From Elysia chlorotica (taxonomy: Eukaryota; Mollusca; Gastropoda; Plakobranchidae): a stretch of DNA of 64,000 nt. This document shows, piece by piece, positions 34,537 to 48,500 of this stretch. The stretch's first letter is position 1, and every line of letters starts with the position of its first letter. The stretch lies in contig RQTK01000534.1 of NCBI GenBank assembly GCA_003991915.1, positions 251,466-315,465 on the forward strand. Direction: 5' to 3'. A program made the translations under genes and the position numbers. The notes beneath the pieces were generated by a model, which saw only the letters and a list, made by a program, of their open reading frames with translations, did not search any database and was not told the DNA's origin.

Positions 34537-35920
34537 CCCTGCTAGCTTGACCGTGGTATTTTTACCACCGCCGCGCAGCCCTACGGGAGAGTCGGCCGTG
34601 GCATATTTACCACATGGGGCGCCCCCCCGGCGAGCCGCGGCCGTGGTATTTTTACCACGGCCATGTGCTGGCGTGTAGGCCTTGAATGAATAAAGGATTG
34701 TGACGCTCATTATAAAACTGCGTGTATGAGCCTTTGGTTAGTCATTCCTAAAATAGTAACCAATGAGCTTTCAGTGGTTTGGAACTTTTCCATCAAGACT
34801 AGACCAAGTTATAATGAAGGAAAGGGGATGGTGAGGTGGGCGTGGCTATCACAGTAATGTGTTGAGTGAGAGTGGGCTAGCTTGGTACTATGGACCTTGG
34901 ATGTTCGTTGTTTGGTGCTTGACAAAGCCTGTGATGGGTTTGATAACTGTTACAAGACAGTTAGCAAGTGTGTAACTGAAAGTGAGAGGTGCTTCAAGCA
35001 GCATATTGAAGGAGTAATAGTACACAATGGGGACCAAGGAGAAGGGGCTAGGTAGGGTACTGTTACATCGTTTGCAGGCCTGTTGTTACGTTGACCATCC
35101 CTATTAGTCACAGAGTTTGGAATGTTTGATGTGTTGTCTTTGTGTTTGTATGAATGTGTGTGTGTGTGTGTACAATTATTCAACTTTTTAGTGTTCAACT
35201 CAAGGCCTGTCCATCGCTGGCTTCTAAATCTACGTCTCCTAAGCTGCTTATGCCCTGAGTGCCAGCTAGTGACTCAAAGACAGGCCTGAGGTAGAGAGGG
35301 TACCGTTAGTCATTGACGTCGCTACTGTGTGCATAGATATAATATTATGTTAGTCTTCTCTTGCTGAGCCCTGCTAGCATAGCATACATCTTCAATTCAT
35401 CTTCTAGAACTTTCTAGTTTTTATTCTTTGACTTGAATATCTGAGATGGAGATTCCACCAGCTTGAACTAAAAGCAAGCCACTCTCCATCGTCTCGTTTA
35501 AAACCATCTCCAAAGCCCCTCTCCCTTTTCCCCTCAAACTTAAAGCATATTTTGACCTCTTCTCTAGTTTGACAGTGTAAACTGAAATAAAAAAAAGAAA
35601 AAAAAAAGTTCAACGTGAAACAGCAACTCAGACACCCAGATCGATATTCGCATGCAATAACTCTCTTCCAATTTGATTTAGGTGAAATTAATTTTAAACA
35701 ACCGTTATGAAAATGTGAATTTGTGTTGAGGGGTCATATTTATTCATACTCTAGAGATAAAACTAAACAAAAGGACATAGTTTTCATGTATAGATCTCGA
35801 GATAAAGATTTAATAGCATTAATTAACGCCAATATTGTAAATGAATGATAAATAATTCCTTTCATACTTCTCTAATGAAACAAAAACGTTTTATAACCAA
35901 TATAAACAGCTAGCTTAGGG
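34537..35920. mobile_element. probable piggyBac-like non-autonomous element (1384 bp)
   Basis: The left end is TTAA|CCCTGCTAGC and the right end GCTAGCTTAGGG|TTAA, giving inverted CCCT..GCTAGC termini that differ by a small indel, with TTAA on both sides (34533-34536, 35921-35924). The interior lacks coding. It contains a GC-rich palindrome cluster at 34551-34680 and a (TG)n tract near 35160. Because ends are short and imperfect, coincidence is possible. Confidence 0.5.
34551..34680. repeat. GC-rich cluster of three GTGGTATTTTTACCAC palindromes
   Basis: Three inverted repeats of the form GTGGTA-TTTT-TACCAC occur at 34553, 34598 (GTGGCATATTTACCAC) and 34639-34662. The third is extended to a 24-bp perfect palindrome by GGCC arms. 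The DNA between them is very GC- and CpG-rich against an AT-rich background. It could form hairpins or bind a transposase or host factor. Confidence 0.7.
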
Positions 35921-35974
35921 TTAAAGAATTAAAAAAATGTATAGTTTATTGGGTGTTTTCTCTGTAGTTTAGCC

Positions 35975-36190
35975 GCGAGAGGCGAATTTATAATACAAGG
36001 CAGACACACTGCCACTCAGCTCAGCCACGTGCACTGTTTACAAACAAACTAGCCTGGGCAACAGCACAGTAGCATGACCTACTTCCGGTCACACGGCCCA
36101 AGCCAGAAAGGTTAAGGCTATATGAATGTCACATGGATGATTTAGTCTGTTATGTAATGCTGTATAAAGATTGTTTTCTTTCTTGTTCAT
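35975..36190 (+). promoter_or_regulatory. candidate ATXN2 promoter / 5'UTR
   Basis: Upstream of the ATXN2 start lie a CACGTG E-box (36026-36031) and an ETS motif ACTTCCGG (36081-36088), in locally CpG-containing DNA without a TATA box, a common housekeeping arrangement. A CTCCAG at 36192-36197 could be an acceptor of a 5'UTR intron. Inferred from motifs and position only. Confidence 0.4.
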
Positions 36191-36519
36191 CTCCAGATAT
36201 ACCACAGTTTGTTATAGTAAAACCCATGACGGATTACAGCCCTTCGACCAGTCAACTTGTATCTAATGTTGAGCACAGTGCTAGACACTGCTCTACAGGA
36301 TATTTCACAAAGATCCTGATTGTGCAAAATCAAGTTGAAGTCTGCAGAACAATGCAGATTTTTGTGCCCTTTTTCTAATGTGTTCATTATCAATGGGTGT
36401 TTTATGTAATCTAGTCTTTTTGTAACACCTACATTTTTTAAAGATTACTGTTATTTGTACTGTTGAAGACTCTGTGGACCAAACATTTTCAAAGTTATCA
36501 GGATTATAAATCATTCACA

Positions 36520-39500
36520 ATGTCGGCTGCTTTACAGAACTCCCGCCAGAGAAATAAAAACAGACAACACAATACATCAAACAGGTAGGATTTTTTACCT
36601 TGTTCAAAATCATTGGTGAGAAGTTTATTGCAATTCGGATTCAACGATTTACCTGTTTAATTTTCAATAGTTCGTTGGGTACATGGTCCATTGAAGCAAT
36701 GTGTGGCTCACTACTGTCAGTATCGTACCTCCATAATATTTAAGATTGCATTAATCCAAACACATCCCACCCATCTATGACTTTCCCAGGAAAGGGGCGT
36801 AACCGGTTTTCTGTATTTTTCAAAGGAAACGAAAATTCTGGCTCTTCTAAGCTTTTAAGCAAATATCTGCAGAATGAAGTAGACATCTAATATTTAGCAG
36901 AGAGTATGTCCATTTTTGAGTTTGAGTTAAGTCTGGCATTTATTTAAAAAAATTTTATTGCATACATATATAGCAGAAAATATTTATCTAAAAGAGGAAC
37001 AGTTAATGGCTAGTTACCGGTATTGGAAGACATACCTTTTTTTTTTTCTTTCTTTTTAATTGTTTTTATGGTGACCAGAAGGAGTGTCTGATGTGACATG
37101 TCATATGTTAATTGCCAAAGATCTCATAAATTGACAAATACATAACATACACATTATCATGGAATCAAATAGTTCAATGATCAGGTTTAATCGTAATGCC
37201 ATATCTTGTCTCTTTTAACAACTTTTCTTTTTTTAAGAACTAGCCTGCTAGGTAAGTTGCATGAATTATGTTATTATTCCTCATGTCAAATTTTCATAAT
37301 CAATTTTTTTCTCACAGGGGTAACTACCAAGGAGGAAACAATTTCAGACGAGAAACCCCAGAGCCAGAGGTAGGTGGACTGAAGTCAAATTAAAAAAAAA
37401 TAAGAATAATCTTTTTCACCCAGCTTTAAACATGTCCATTCTGTTATGTTGTCTTTCCATCTTTTTCTGTCTGGCTAATAACTGTTAGTAGGATTGGATG
37501 AAGTAAAAAAAAAACAACTAACAATTCTACGTCCCACTGAATGCATACAATTTTTTGGGCATTTAACTTTCTCACAAGATAGAAACTTTAGTCAAAATAA
37601 TAATCTATAGATGTTCATAGTGTGTTTAACAGCTGATTGAGAGATGAACATTAACAAAAAAAACAACAAATTTATGAAATTACAGTAGCACATGGTGTAG
37701 TTTTTAAAGTGATAAAAGTGTTTAAGTCAATATTGAGAGCTGAACCTATCAAGCTTAGCCATCGACTAGGTTTGCAGTGACCAATGGCACTAAAAATCTG
37801 TATTTGCTTTCTCGAAAGTTGGCAGCTATTTTTATGCATCTAATTTGATTTTGGAGGTTAAAAAACTAAAGAATGTGTCCACAATTAATGCATGCTTATT
37901 GGCAAAATTTCTTTAAATTTAAAAACAATGTGTTATAATGTCTTCTTGAGAATTGAAACGATAGTCAAATTCATCAATTTTCAGGGTCTACGTTAAGGGG
38001 AAAGAAGAAACTGACGTATTATGCATCATTTATGCGTTTTAAGGGAGCAAAGAAATATATGTATCAAAACCAATATCAGATTTGGATATCTTGCCCCAAA
38101 AAAACCACAGTTGAGTGTTAGCCGTTAGTTGAATTTTTCTTTTTAAAATTGTGAGCTTCTTGCATGTCATTTTACACGTTTTTTGGTAAAGCACAAGTGT
38201 TAAAGAGAGGAGAAAGCACACATTCCATTATTTTATTACCACAAAAATACCCATAACTGATGCTGTGAGCTGGGTTCAAAATCCAAAAAGAACATTATTT
38301 ATTAATGCTTCCTTTTATGAGTTTGCTTTAGAGTTTTGTTAGAAAAATTGATTTTGCACAAGTTTCCAATGGCACTGACAGTAATAAAATATAAAAGATT
38401 GTAGGGGTAAATCTGTTCGCCTAGTAATTACAGATAATGTTTTACAAGATTATTATTTACCATATAAGTACATTTATGTGGATGATAAGCACGTAATTAT
38501 GACAAGAAAAAAGATTTTGGTGGAATATTTGATCTGATGACTTTCTCTCTCAGATCCCAACTGGGGTATATGCAGACCAAAGAACAGCTGGAATGATGTG
38601 CAGCATCCTTGTAAGTTGTTTTTGTTTGATCTCCATGTATGTGATGAATTGAATTTTTTGAGCTGTCAACTCACAATGTTTGCTATGACTAAAGATCTCT
38701 TAAGAAAATCTGTTTTCAATATAAATTGATATTTTTGGTATGTACGGTAATTTTTATATGGATTGAAATTAAGTTTTTTTATATTTAGGAAAAACGAACT
38801 CTTTTATGACTTGTTGTAAAAAAAAAGGTTCATTAATTATTAATAATATTATGTAACATTTATTACATCTCTTTTATGGAAATTATCATATGTGTAAGTT
38901 GGATTAAAAAGAAATTCGGGGCAAGTCAGTCAATTAAAAGTGATTTTATAACATATATGGCCAAAGAATAATGCATTTTTATTAGTATTATAGTTATGAC
39001 TTTGAAGAATTAATTTCTTATCTTTTTTTCCTTTCAAGGGAACTCAAGCCACCGTGAAGACAGTGAATGGCAAAACCTACAAAGGGCGCACAACTGGCTT
39101 TTCAGAGAAGGTTTGATTATTTTTTTTCTTTGAATTTTTCCTGTTGTGGTTTTAGATGAAAATTAAAAATGTTCCCTGCATGCCATACAAATATTCAAAA
39201 TAAATGTTTTTTTGAACAATTCATATTGAGGAAAAATCTTTTCGTGCTTGAAGTACAAAATAGAATTGTTAATGATGAAGTGTGTTTGATTTGCAACATT
39301 TTTTTTCCGCCTATTCCCATTTAGTGTTTATACACAACTTGGTTCGTGTGTAGAACTGGAAAGAAAATAAAAATTGCTTTATATTTCATGCAGGGTGATA
39401 TTGCTATGGCTGATGCCAAACTGGAGGATGATGATGGTACCCCCGGCCCTAATATACCTGGAATAATTATACCAAAAGACAACTTTGTGGTTTGCCGCAC

Positions 39501-42500
39501 AAATGGTGTGGATTTGAAAGGCTTGAGTTGTAAGTATTTGAATTACAATTTATAATTTAAAAGCTACCTACAGCTTTTCTATTATCTGTCACAAAAAATA
39601 CCACAGGAAATGTTTTTATTAATAGTTAATGAGAGTAAAAATAGACTGGGGAACCGATTTAAGCAGGGCTGGGTTATTTCTGTGGATTTGCAAATTTCCA
39701 TGAATCAGAGGTTTGACAATGTCCATGTTTGGATGCTTATTAATAAAAAACAAAATTCCAAGTCACAGTATTCATTGGATTTCCACATGATAAGCAAATG
39801 CCTTAAGATTCATGTATACATGGGTGGGAACACAGTGTTGTGGACAAGTCGCAGCAGCAAATGCAAAACTTTCTCTGGGGCACATGTGTGGCGCTGGTAA
39901 CAATTAACGTGTGAGGAAACATAGGCTAACCAACTTTCCTATTATTTGAGATAAAAGCCATTACCCCACTTGTTTATTTTCCTCAGCGTCAGATTTCACA
40001 GATTCTGGCATTGTCTCTCGAATGAATGGCAATTCAGAAAAAGAACTCAAGGAACTCCAGCCTTGGATGGATGATGATGCAGGAGAAATGTCAACAAGCC
40101 TGGCATTGGACGACCATGTAAGCTGAAAATCATTATCATTAAGCAGTGATGATGGTTTTTGCGAAAATACTAGTTTTTGCATTCGAAAGGAGGATTTCCC
40201 CTTTCCTCGGCATTTTCCATCTTCCTGCACCTTTTCCACCTTTCCTCTTGAGTTAACAATCATCGGTTTTCTAATCCAGGGAAATGTGAGTTAATTATTG
40301 AATGACGGTTCAGCGAATAGCCCCATAGTTGGGCTAGGTGAACGTACGGCTCCTCATTATATCGAAGATGTATCATGAACACTGAGCCGTACGTGCATAA
40401 TCAAAATGGCGATATGATTATTAAACTTCCGATAGTGTTAAGGTTTATTTTGTTTTTCTCTTTCCTTAGATTTATTTATCGATATGAGGATCATTTTATC
40501 CATCGCCATTGTAGGGCTAGCTAAGCTGAACAAGTGATCTCACAGTGTTTATCTCTTCAAACGCGATTTACAACCCAAATGGTCAGAAAAATTGCATTAA
40601 AACTTGTGAAAGAAAACTTATTGTCAAAGGCAAACGTCCATTTGGCTGATCAAAGTTCTAGTTTTTCCTCCATGATCCCTTTTCTAGAGTCTAGATTAGA
40701 TCTCTAGACTCTAACAGATCGTCAAGCGCATTTCTTTTATTCAAATTCACACTAGATTTTATGTTTAGGTCGAAAGCTAGTTATCTAAATTTATCGGTCT
40801 AGTAAAGTGCTACTCGTTCATTTAATACAACACTGCTCATGTTCTAGGTTTTAGAATCTAGACCTTGATAATTAAACAATTGCCAGTGTCGCCATGAAGA
40901 ATAAATAAGAGTGAACTTGGGCGTGCACAGGAAATAGACACTACAGTGAAAAAAATAAATTCAGATTGGAGTGTTGTGAGGCATGTGTCAAACTAAAATT
41001 TAATATAGGAGCTTTTTTGTCTTTCAATTAATGTCTTTTTCACCGCTTACATGCAAAGTAACTTTAGATTGGTATGTTATGAAAAATAGCTTTTGGGGTG
41101 GACCGCGAAACAAATGTTCTCCTTTTTCACCTTTTCTCACCATCATCACTGATTAGACCATAGGATTCTTCATTTGTAAAGTTACTTTAGATAGGTGACA
41201 TAAGGACAGTTAAATAACTCATTGCATTCTTAAACCAAAAATAGTGCAGTTCATCACCATCAGTAACATTTTAGAGAACTTACTCCTGCTAGTACAAGCA
41301 GTTATGATAAAAATAAGAGTAATTTTAGTAGTTTGTGAAAAATGGAAACTTATAATTTTTTACAAATAACATTATATAATTTGATAACTTCTCTCACAAA
41401 CTCCCTCACTTCAATGACACTCCTTGTTAAGATCAAGTTACATTATTATTATTTAACGTTATTAATTTAATTTTTTTTCTTTCCCATTGTAGAGTGGTGG
41501 CTGGGATTGTGAATCAATGTTTGCAGAAAATTTTCAAAAATTTAATGTCTCATCAACATATGATGAAAAGATGTATGAATACACGTGAGTATTACTATTT
41601 CCTTGACTTTATGCTTATCACTCAGTTGAAAGTAGTATTTTGTACGTGCTTTAGGTTGTCTTTTTTAAAATTACTTCAAAACAATCTTAGAACATTTAAA
41701 TCTGGGTTTTTGTGTGTAGAGAAAAATTGAGCATGTTTTGCATGTAACAATATATATGATTTGTGGGTATACATGTTGGATTCTGTTTTATTAATTTTAA
41801 CATGTTCGCTTCGCTTTCCAAGTAAATCAAAGAAAAAGAAAAAAAATGAATGTCTAGAGTTACGCCTTCTCTGTTTTGACGGACCATTGACACTTTCAAA
41901 GGACTAGCTTTTACCTTCCATCAGGTTAGCATACTTAGCTAATTGCATCTTTTCTCCACTCTCTTGAACGGAGTTAGTTTTTTAAAATTGTCTTTGTTTT
42001 GGGATGTAACAAAAAGTAATTTCTCGCTTTCTTTTGTTTTATTCACTTGAAGAACTCGCTTGCCTGAACCTGGTTCAGAGGCATATGCTGCAAAAGAGAG
42101 GTTTGCCAAAGAAAAAGCGGAGGAGATTGAACGCGATGAAACATATCAACGGAGGATAGCAAAGGAGCTAACTGACACCGATGAGGACGCCCTATTTTCA
42201 AGGGTCCATCGCGACGAATCTCATTCTCCCCATAGATCACATGAAAGCAACAATAACAAAAATGTGTATGTGAACGCAATTTTTTTTTTTTTTTTTGTGT
42301 GTGTGTGTACTTTGGCTATGAGACTCAACTTTTGTGGGCTTTAACTTGGTAGGTGGAGTGATCAATATGTATGACAAGTCGTCAAATGAATATTGTTCAT
42401 GTCATGAAAAATGTGTAGAAGATCGAATGTTCTATATATGAAGTCGGGCTCTTTTTTCCATATAATTCAACAAATACAGTTAATTCAAGTGAAAAATATT

Positions 42501-45500
42501 TTTTTTAAATGGGCAAACTTTTTTTTATCTGCAGACCAAACATGTACTCCTCAAGGCAAAACTATCCCCCACTAAGAGGAGACCGAGATGAACATATGAG
42601 AAATGGCAATCTGCACAGGGGGCAAGGTCGAGGGGGTTTGCAGAGACAGAACTCTCCCTTTTCTTCGTCAGGAGGTCACATGCTCTCCCATCATGTAAAT
42701 AACTCGCGACAGCCAGTGAATAATCATTACCAGCAAGGGCCCCCTCCCTCAGGACCAATGAATAGAAATCAGGGGCACGCATCGAGTCACCTGAGACAAC
42801 AGCAGCAGCCGCAGCAACCTCACCAAGGGCCTCCTTCCTCCACGCAGAACCACAGCGGCCCGTTGCCCCATCAGCAACATTATTCCAATCAGCATCATAT
42901 TTCCCAACAAAGCTCCCAGCATCGTGTACCCCAGCACCAGCAAGTGGTGTCCCCCACACAGCCCCCTCCGGGCAAGCCCCCACATATTCCACCCCAGTCA
43001 GTGCCATCTCCATCTTCATCTTCATCCCCGGTGCAAAGTCATCAGCCACCATCTTTGCAGAAGGCCAACAACCAGCAACAGCATGCAAAGACCGCCCCGT
43101 CTCCGACACAGAGTATGAACGGAGTATCAGGCAACCAACAGCGGCAGGGGGCTGTGCAGCTCAATGGAGGTACTTGTTATAATGTCATGTATACATGGTT
43201 GAGAGAGTGCCTGCATGCTGGTCTATAGAGATCTCACAAGACTTCTCAGTAGTGTCTTTGGTAGCCATCTAGTTTCACTGAACAACCAGTCACAGTGCCT
43301 CATTCCTGTGGTCCATGGCCCGACTATTTCACTGATGCTTGTGGTCAGGGCATGGGGGTGTACATGTTGTACTCTTATGCAAAGGGGTAACTTGAAAGGG
43401 GTGGCCCTGCCTCTGATTTTAGAGTGTGACCCTTTTATACTCGCAATAATCTGAGTTTGGGATGCAGAAGCCTCCACTCGCCATCCAGGGGTGCCAGCTA
43501 AGTTTCAATCAACTTTTTTTTTTTCTTGTTCTTCTTTCTTTACTTTGGGACATCTATCAGTCATTTTTTACTTGGATTCATTGTTTTTTTTTTCATAACC
43601 TAAAAGTCTGGAGGGTAAAACAACCCTTTGATTAGTATAGAAAGTAAACATAGACCTATCTCTTTTTTTCTCCTCTCTTTTCTCTATTGGGTCTCTTTCT
43701 ACTGGATGTTCAGGCCAGAAAAGTTGCTTGATACTAAATATAAAAACTAGCTGCAACACGTTTTAAGGCTGGGTTTCTTATCTCTCAAAAACAATGTTTT
43801 TTCTAGTTTCAATGAAACATTTTCAGCATAGGTAATCTCGTATTATAAACTCTTTACATATATTTTTGTATGTTCTTGTCAATCCAAAGACTTGCCTCAC
43901 GCTAAAGTGGAGCAGAAAACTCTTAGTGGGCCTGCCTCCGAAGCAGTTCCTCCAGTCACATCTTCCAGTGTCTCCTCTGGTGCACAGCAGTTAAACCAGC
44001 AGCAGCAGCATTCAACCCCAACGACCTCTCCTTCTGCTGTAGCATCTTCTGCGAACAACTCGCCTGCGTCACCTCAACAAAAGCTGCCTGCAGAAATCTC
44101 TGGCGCAGTCTCCTCCAGCACGGGGCCCTCAGTGTCTAAAGCTGGACAGTCACCGCCATCTGTCTCTGCTTCTCCCACTGTCCATACTGGAAGAAGTGGC
44201 AGGAATCCAGATTCAAATCCTGGTAAGAAGACTGCTGTTATTGAAGAAACTGGTCAGAGCTTCAACAAACCCCTTGTTTTTTTGTTTTGTTTTTGGGGGG
44301 GGGTCCCAAAATTGTTTGCAGGGTAAAAAAATGTGTGCAAATAGGTAAAATGCATTTGTAAAAATCATTAGAAACAGATGTTCACCTTTTGTAGGTATTA
44401 AAATGATTGCAGACTTGCCAGCCCTTAAATATGAACTGTTCTTTAGACACCATAGGCAGGAGATATATACAGCCAGACCTGGTTTTCTCCAAGACTTTGC
44501 AAAAAGCAAATGAAAATCTGAAAAGAAGGAATGTACATATTTAGGCTTTTGGTGGACGTTAATATTTTATATCTTTGTATGAGGTCTGATTAGACTAAGA
44601 TCATTTTAAATAGGTTGGCAGGTCTGTTACATGCAAATATGTACATGAGCAAGTAGATATTTCTCTTTGTATTTTAGTTTACATATATTTTGTCATGATG
44701 TCTTTGCCAGAAGAGGCTAGGAGCAAAATAGCTGAGTTTCAAGACTTCAAGGAAAAGTTTAGATTGGTGAGTAACAGAACAAAACTCATAATAGCAATTG
44801 TATAAGTATTCTTAAAATTTCTACATTATGAGACTTTTAGATGTCTCTTTTAATCTTTGACCCCAATTATTGAATGAAAACTTAGAAGGGACTGCACATA
44901 AACACTAAATACACTTGAGTTTTCAGTCTTTTTTTCTTCTTTCCAGTTTACAATTCATCAATTGCATGGCATTTGGAGGCATACAGTTATATCAGTACTT
45001 ATTTCTCAGTGGAGTGTATTTCCATATGATAAAAATTTGAAATTTCATTTCTCAGGAACCCACAAGACAAGAAGAGGCAGGGGAGCCTGTATCATCCCAG
45101 GCGGCCTCTACCCCTACTCCAGCGCAATCTGTCAACTCTCAACCATCGAGTTCGCCAGATTCAAGTTCATCTAATGCTCCGTCTGCCACACCTGAGCAGA
45201 CAAGTGAGACCAGCTCAGCTGACAAAAAGGAGGAGGAGCCAGTCCCTATGTAAGGACATATCAAAATGTTTCTGTATATATAGCTTTTAGACATCCTGGT
45301 AGGAAATATATCATTGAGTTAACTGCGTAACAAGGGAGGCTACGGATTACTGGGGCAGGAAAGGGAAAGTATTTACTGTAGATAGTTAGAAAAAAAAGAA
45401 CTCGTTTAAATTCTGCTATTTGAAACTTGGTTTCAAGAAACATTGCAAGTTGAAAGGATTTATTGGTTGATTGTTATATTTTTTATCTCTATTTTGTTCC

Positions 45501-48500
45501 ATGACTAAGGGTTTGCAGAGAGAGTGCAAAATATATTCACAAATCCATTTATTTGTTTTAAAGAATGTCTTTCCTCTTGTTTTCAACAGAAAAACTTTCA
45601 AGCTCAACCCTAATGCCAAAGAGTTTAAGCCGGTATGTTTTTACATTGTCATTTGATTCTACAAAGAATTAGCTAGGAAAAAGGTAGTGTGAATTTTAAA
45701 AAGGAATATATTAAATAATCACAAGCTATGCCAAAAGGTCTGGAACGAGGAAAAATGGCCAACAGATTTGAAAAGATCTGTCGTCATAATTCTTCCTAAG
45801 ATAGGCGATTTACAACAATGCTCCAACCTCAGAACAAGAGCTCTAATTAATCACGCAAGCAAAATCATGCTTACCATCATTACGAGACTGGAAAACAAGA
45901 TACAATCTAGAAAAGGTAGAGGAACAAGAGGCCATATTTTAAATCTTAGACACCTCATTGAAAAATTGAGACAGACTGATGGTAACCTTCACCTCTGCCT
46001 CATCGACTTCTCAAAGGCTTAAATTGTGACAAACATTAGAAGTGATGTATGTTGGACGGGAGTCTGCAGTAAGACATCAAATTGTTTCCCTATTCGCAAA
46101 GACGTAAGACAAGGCTGCATTCTCTCGCCACGTCTCTTCAGTTTTTATACTGAGGAAATATGAAAAATGTTGAACACAGTTGAAAAAATAATCTTTTTAA
46201 TGAGCCTTGCATCCAAGGACTGAAACTAAGGGATCTGAGGTATGCTTATGGCACTGCACTGCTCTCAACACCTGGGGGATTTTACAAGCTGGTCCAAAAA
46301 GTTAAAGAGCACAGTTAAAAGAAAGGACTGCAGCTGAATGTGAAGAAAATTAAAACTGGCACTTGTAGATATGATAGTAAATGGAGAAAAGGTATGATTA
46401 CAGATTCTCACCATTAAGATATAAGAAGTAGCTGTCTTTGCAACAGGTAATAAATATATTCCAGCTTGGGTTTTCTTCTCTTGAAATCCATAAAAATATA
46501 TCGCATAGAAAAGAAAATCCATCATTAAAAATTGAATGTTTGTATGAACTTGCAGAAAGCCCCTGTGGAAGCCCAGTCCCCATCCCCACAGCCACGCAGC
46601 TCTCCACAAGTGCACCCGGTGGTCCAGTATCAAATGATGGTGCCACCAGCTGCAGCCAGCTACATAGTGAATCAACCAAGGAAGCGAGGTAAACTCATAA
46701 AAAGATATTTGTATGATACCAATAAATGTTGTCGCAGTAGCATTTACAGACCTGCCACTTATACGGATTAAATCCGTATTATACAGGTTTTCCCTTCACA
46801 CCCCCCCCCCCCCCCAAAAAAAAAAAAAAAAGTATAGTGTAGCTCTAAAAGTACAAAACAATTCAAAACATGGAAGCTTTTGCAAGATCACCTATTTTTA
46901 TATATATATATATTATTTTGTGTGTGTGTTTGTTTTTGTTTTTGTTGTTTTTTGGTGCCTTGCAATTTAAAAGAAGCTTGCATCTGTTGGCCTCGCACAT
47001 ATAAGCCTGCCAGCGATCCAGCAAGGTTTTGAAGAGTAAACATGTATAAATTTACCATGTGCAGGAGCAGTATCACAGGAAGTGAGGCTGTAAAAAGACT
47101 TGCTGAACATTGCCTTTTGGTAGTGAAATGATTATCTTGTGGGTCATCAGGGCAGCAAGAGGATTCAAATTTTAAATGTTTCCCTACTCCTCATCAAATT
47201 TTGTTCAGTTGTATACCTTGGGCATTGTTAACAACCATTTGTCCCCATTGATTATGAGGGAAAAAAAATAACCCAAGAGATATAAAATATAGGAAGGATA
47301 TTCATATATGTTTAAAATAATATTTTTTCCCTTCTGGCTTTCATTGTTTTTTTTTTAATGTTTCATTTTACATCTTTTTTTCTTTCACCTGTAGTTTTGT
47401 CAGCCAATGTGGATCATTTGACCCATCAAGTGACAGGACAGCCTCTGCTGGCTACACAGCCACCACTTACACCCATGATGTATATCCAAGGAGCTCCAGG
47501 CACCTCCTTACCAGCTGGTTATCAGGTTGGCTTGAAAAAAAAATTACTTGCACACAAAATATATTTCCATAATTTACATTTTTAATTTGATTTTACATTG
47601 ATGGATTATTATATTTCAAATGTAGTACTGTAAATTCATCTCTGAGACACGTTTCTGGTATTAGAAGTTTGCCACAAAAGACCTTTATTACTATTATGGA
47701 AACAAAATAGAACCTCCAAACCAATGGCTTAAAAAAATCTGGACTAGGGAGACAGAAAAAAATAAAATAAAAAATAACAAATAGGCAAAGGGTTGTGTTT
47801 CCAACACAATGGGTTTTCTCATAGTGTCCTCATTTTCAGTCTTCCATTTTTACAAGCCTCTAGTCATGTCTTGAATGCTTCAATGGGAAAAATACTAATG
47901 ACGTCATCAACTAAAGAACAAAATTATTAAAATATTAGTTATTGCATTTTTCCTTACCAGGTGCTGTGTACCAACTTTATCGTGGCTTTTATGTGGACAT
48001 GATCTTTTTCTTAATTTCTTAGATCATGGGCCGCATGCCTAATTCCCTGACGATGGCTCAGGGTCAACATGTAGGATTGGATCAATCTGGTGCACAAAAC
48101 CAGCCACAGCCCATGTTTGGTACGTTCAGCAGGATTTGAAATAGTTTTTATTGTTGAAAAATGTATATCAATCAACTTTTAAGAAAGCACAAAGTTTGCA
48201 ATATGATTTATAATTTATTTTTATTTTGCTGCCCTTATAAAATTCTTTGCTTAAATTTAATACATTCTTTAAGTTATTTAAGAACACTAAAATGTTTCAA
48301 ATATTTTTTTGTTTTTTTTTTGTTTAATTTTTTTTTTGTATTTTGACCTTTTTTACCTGTCCAACATCTTTTTAAAACAACAACAAAACAAACAGGCTAT
48401 TGCCGTTGATCTGTCTATTGTTCATTTTTATTTTTCTTCATTTATTATCTGAGAGTATCTCCATTTATTTGAATTGCTTGTGCTTAGCTTGCATTATGGA

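Noticed and set aside
42525-43109. 194-aa minus-strand ORF opposite an ATXN2 exon
   Set aside because: Shadow of the Q/P/H-rich coding exon 42535-43169 on the other strand. The sense frame matches ataxin-2 architecture.
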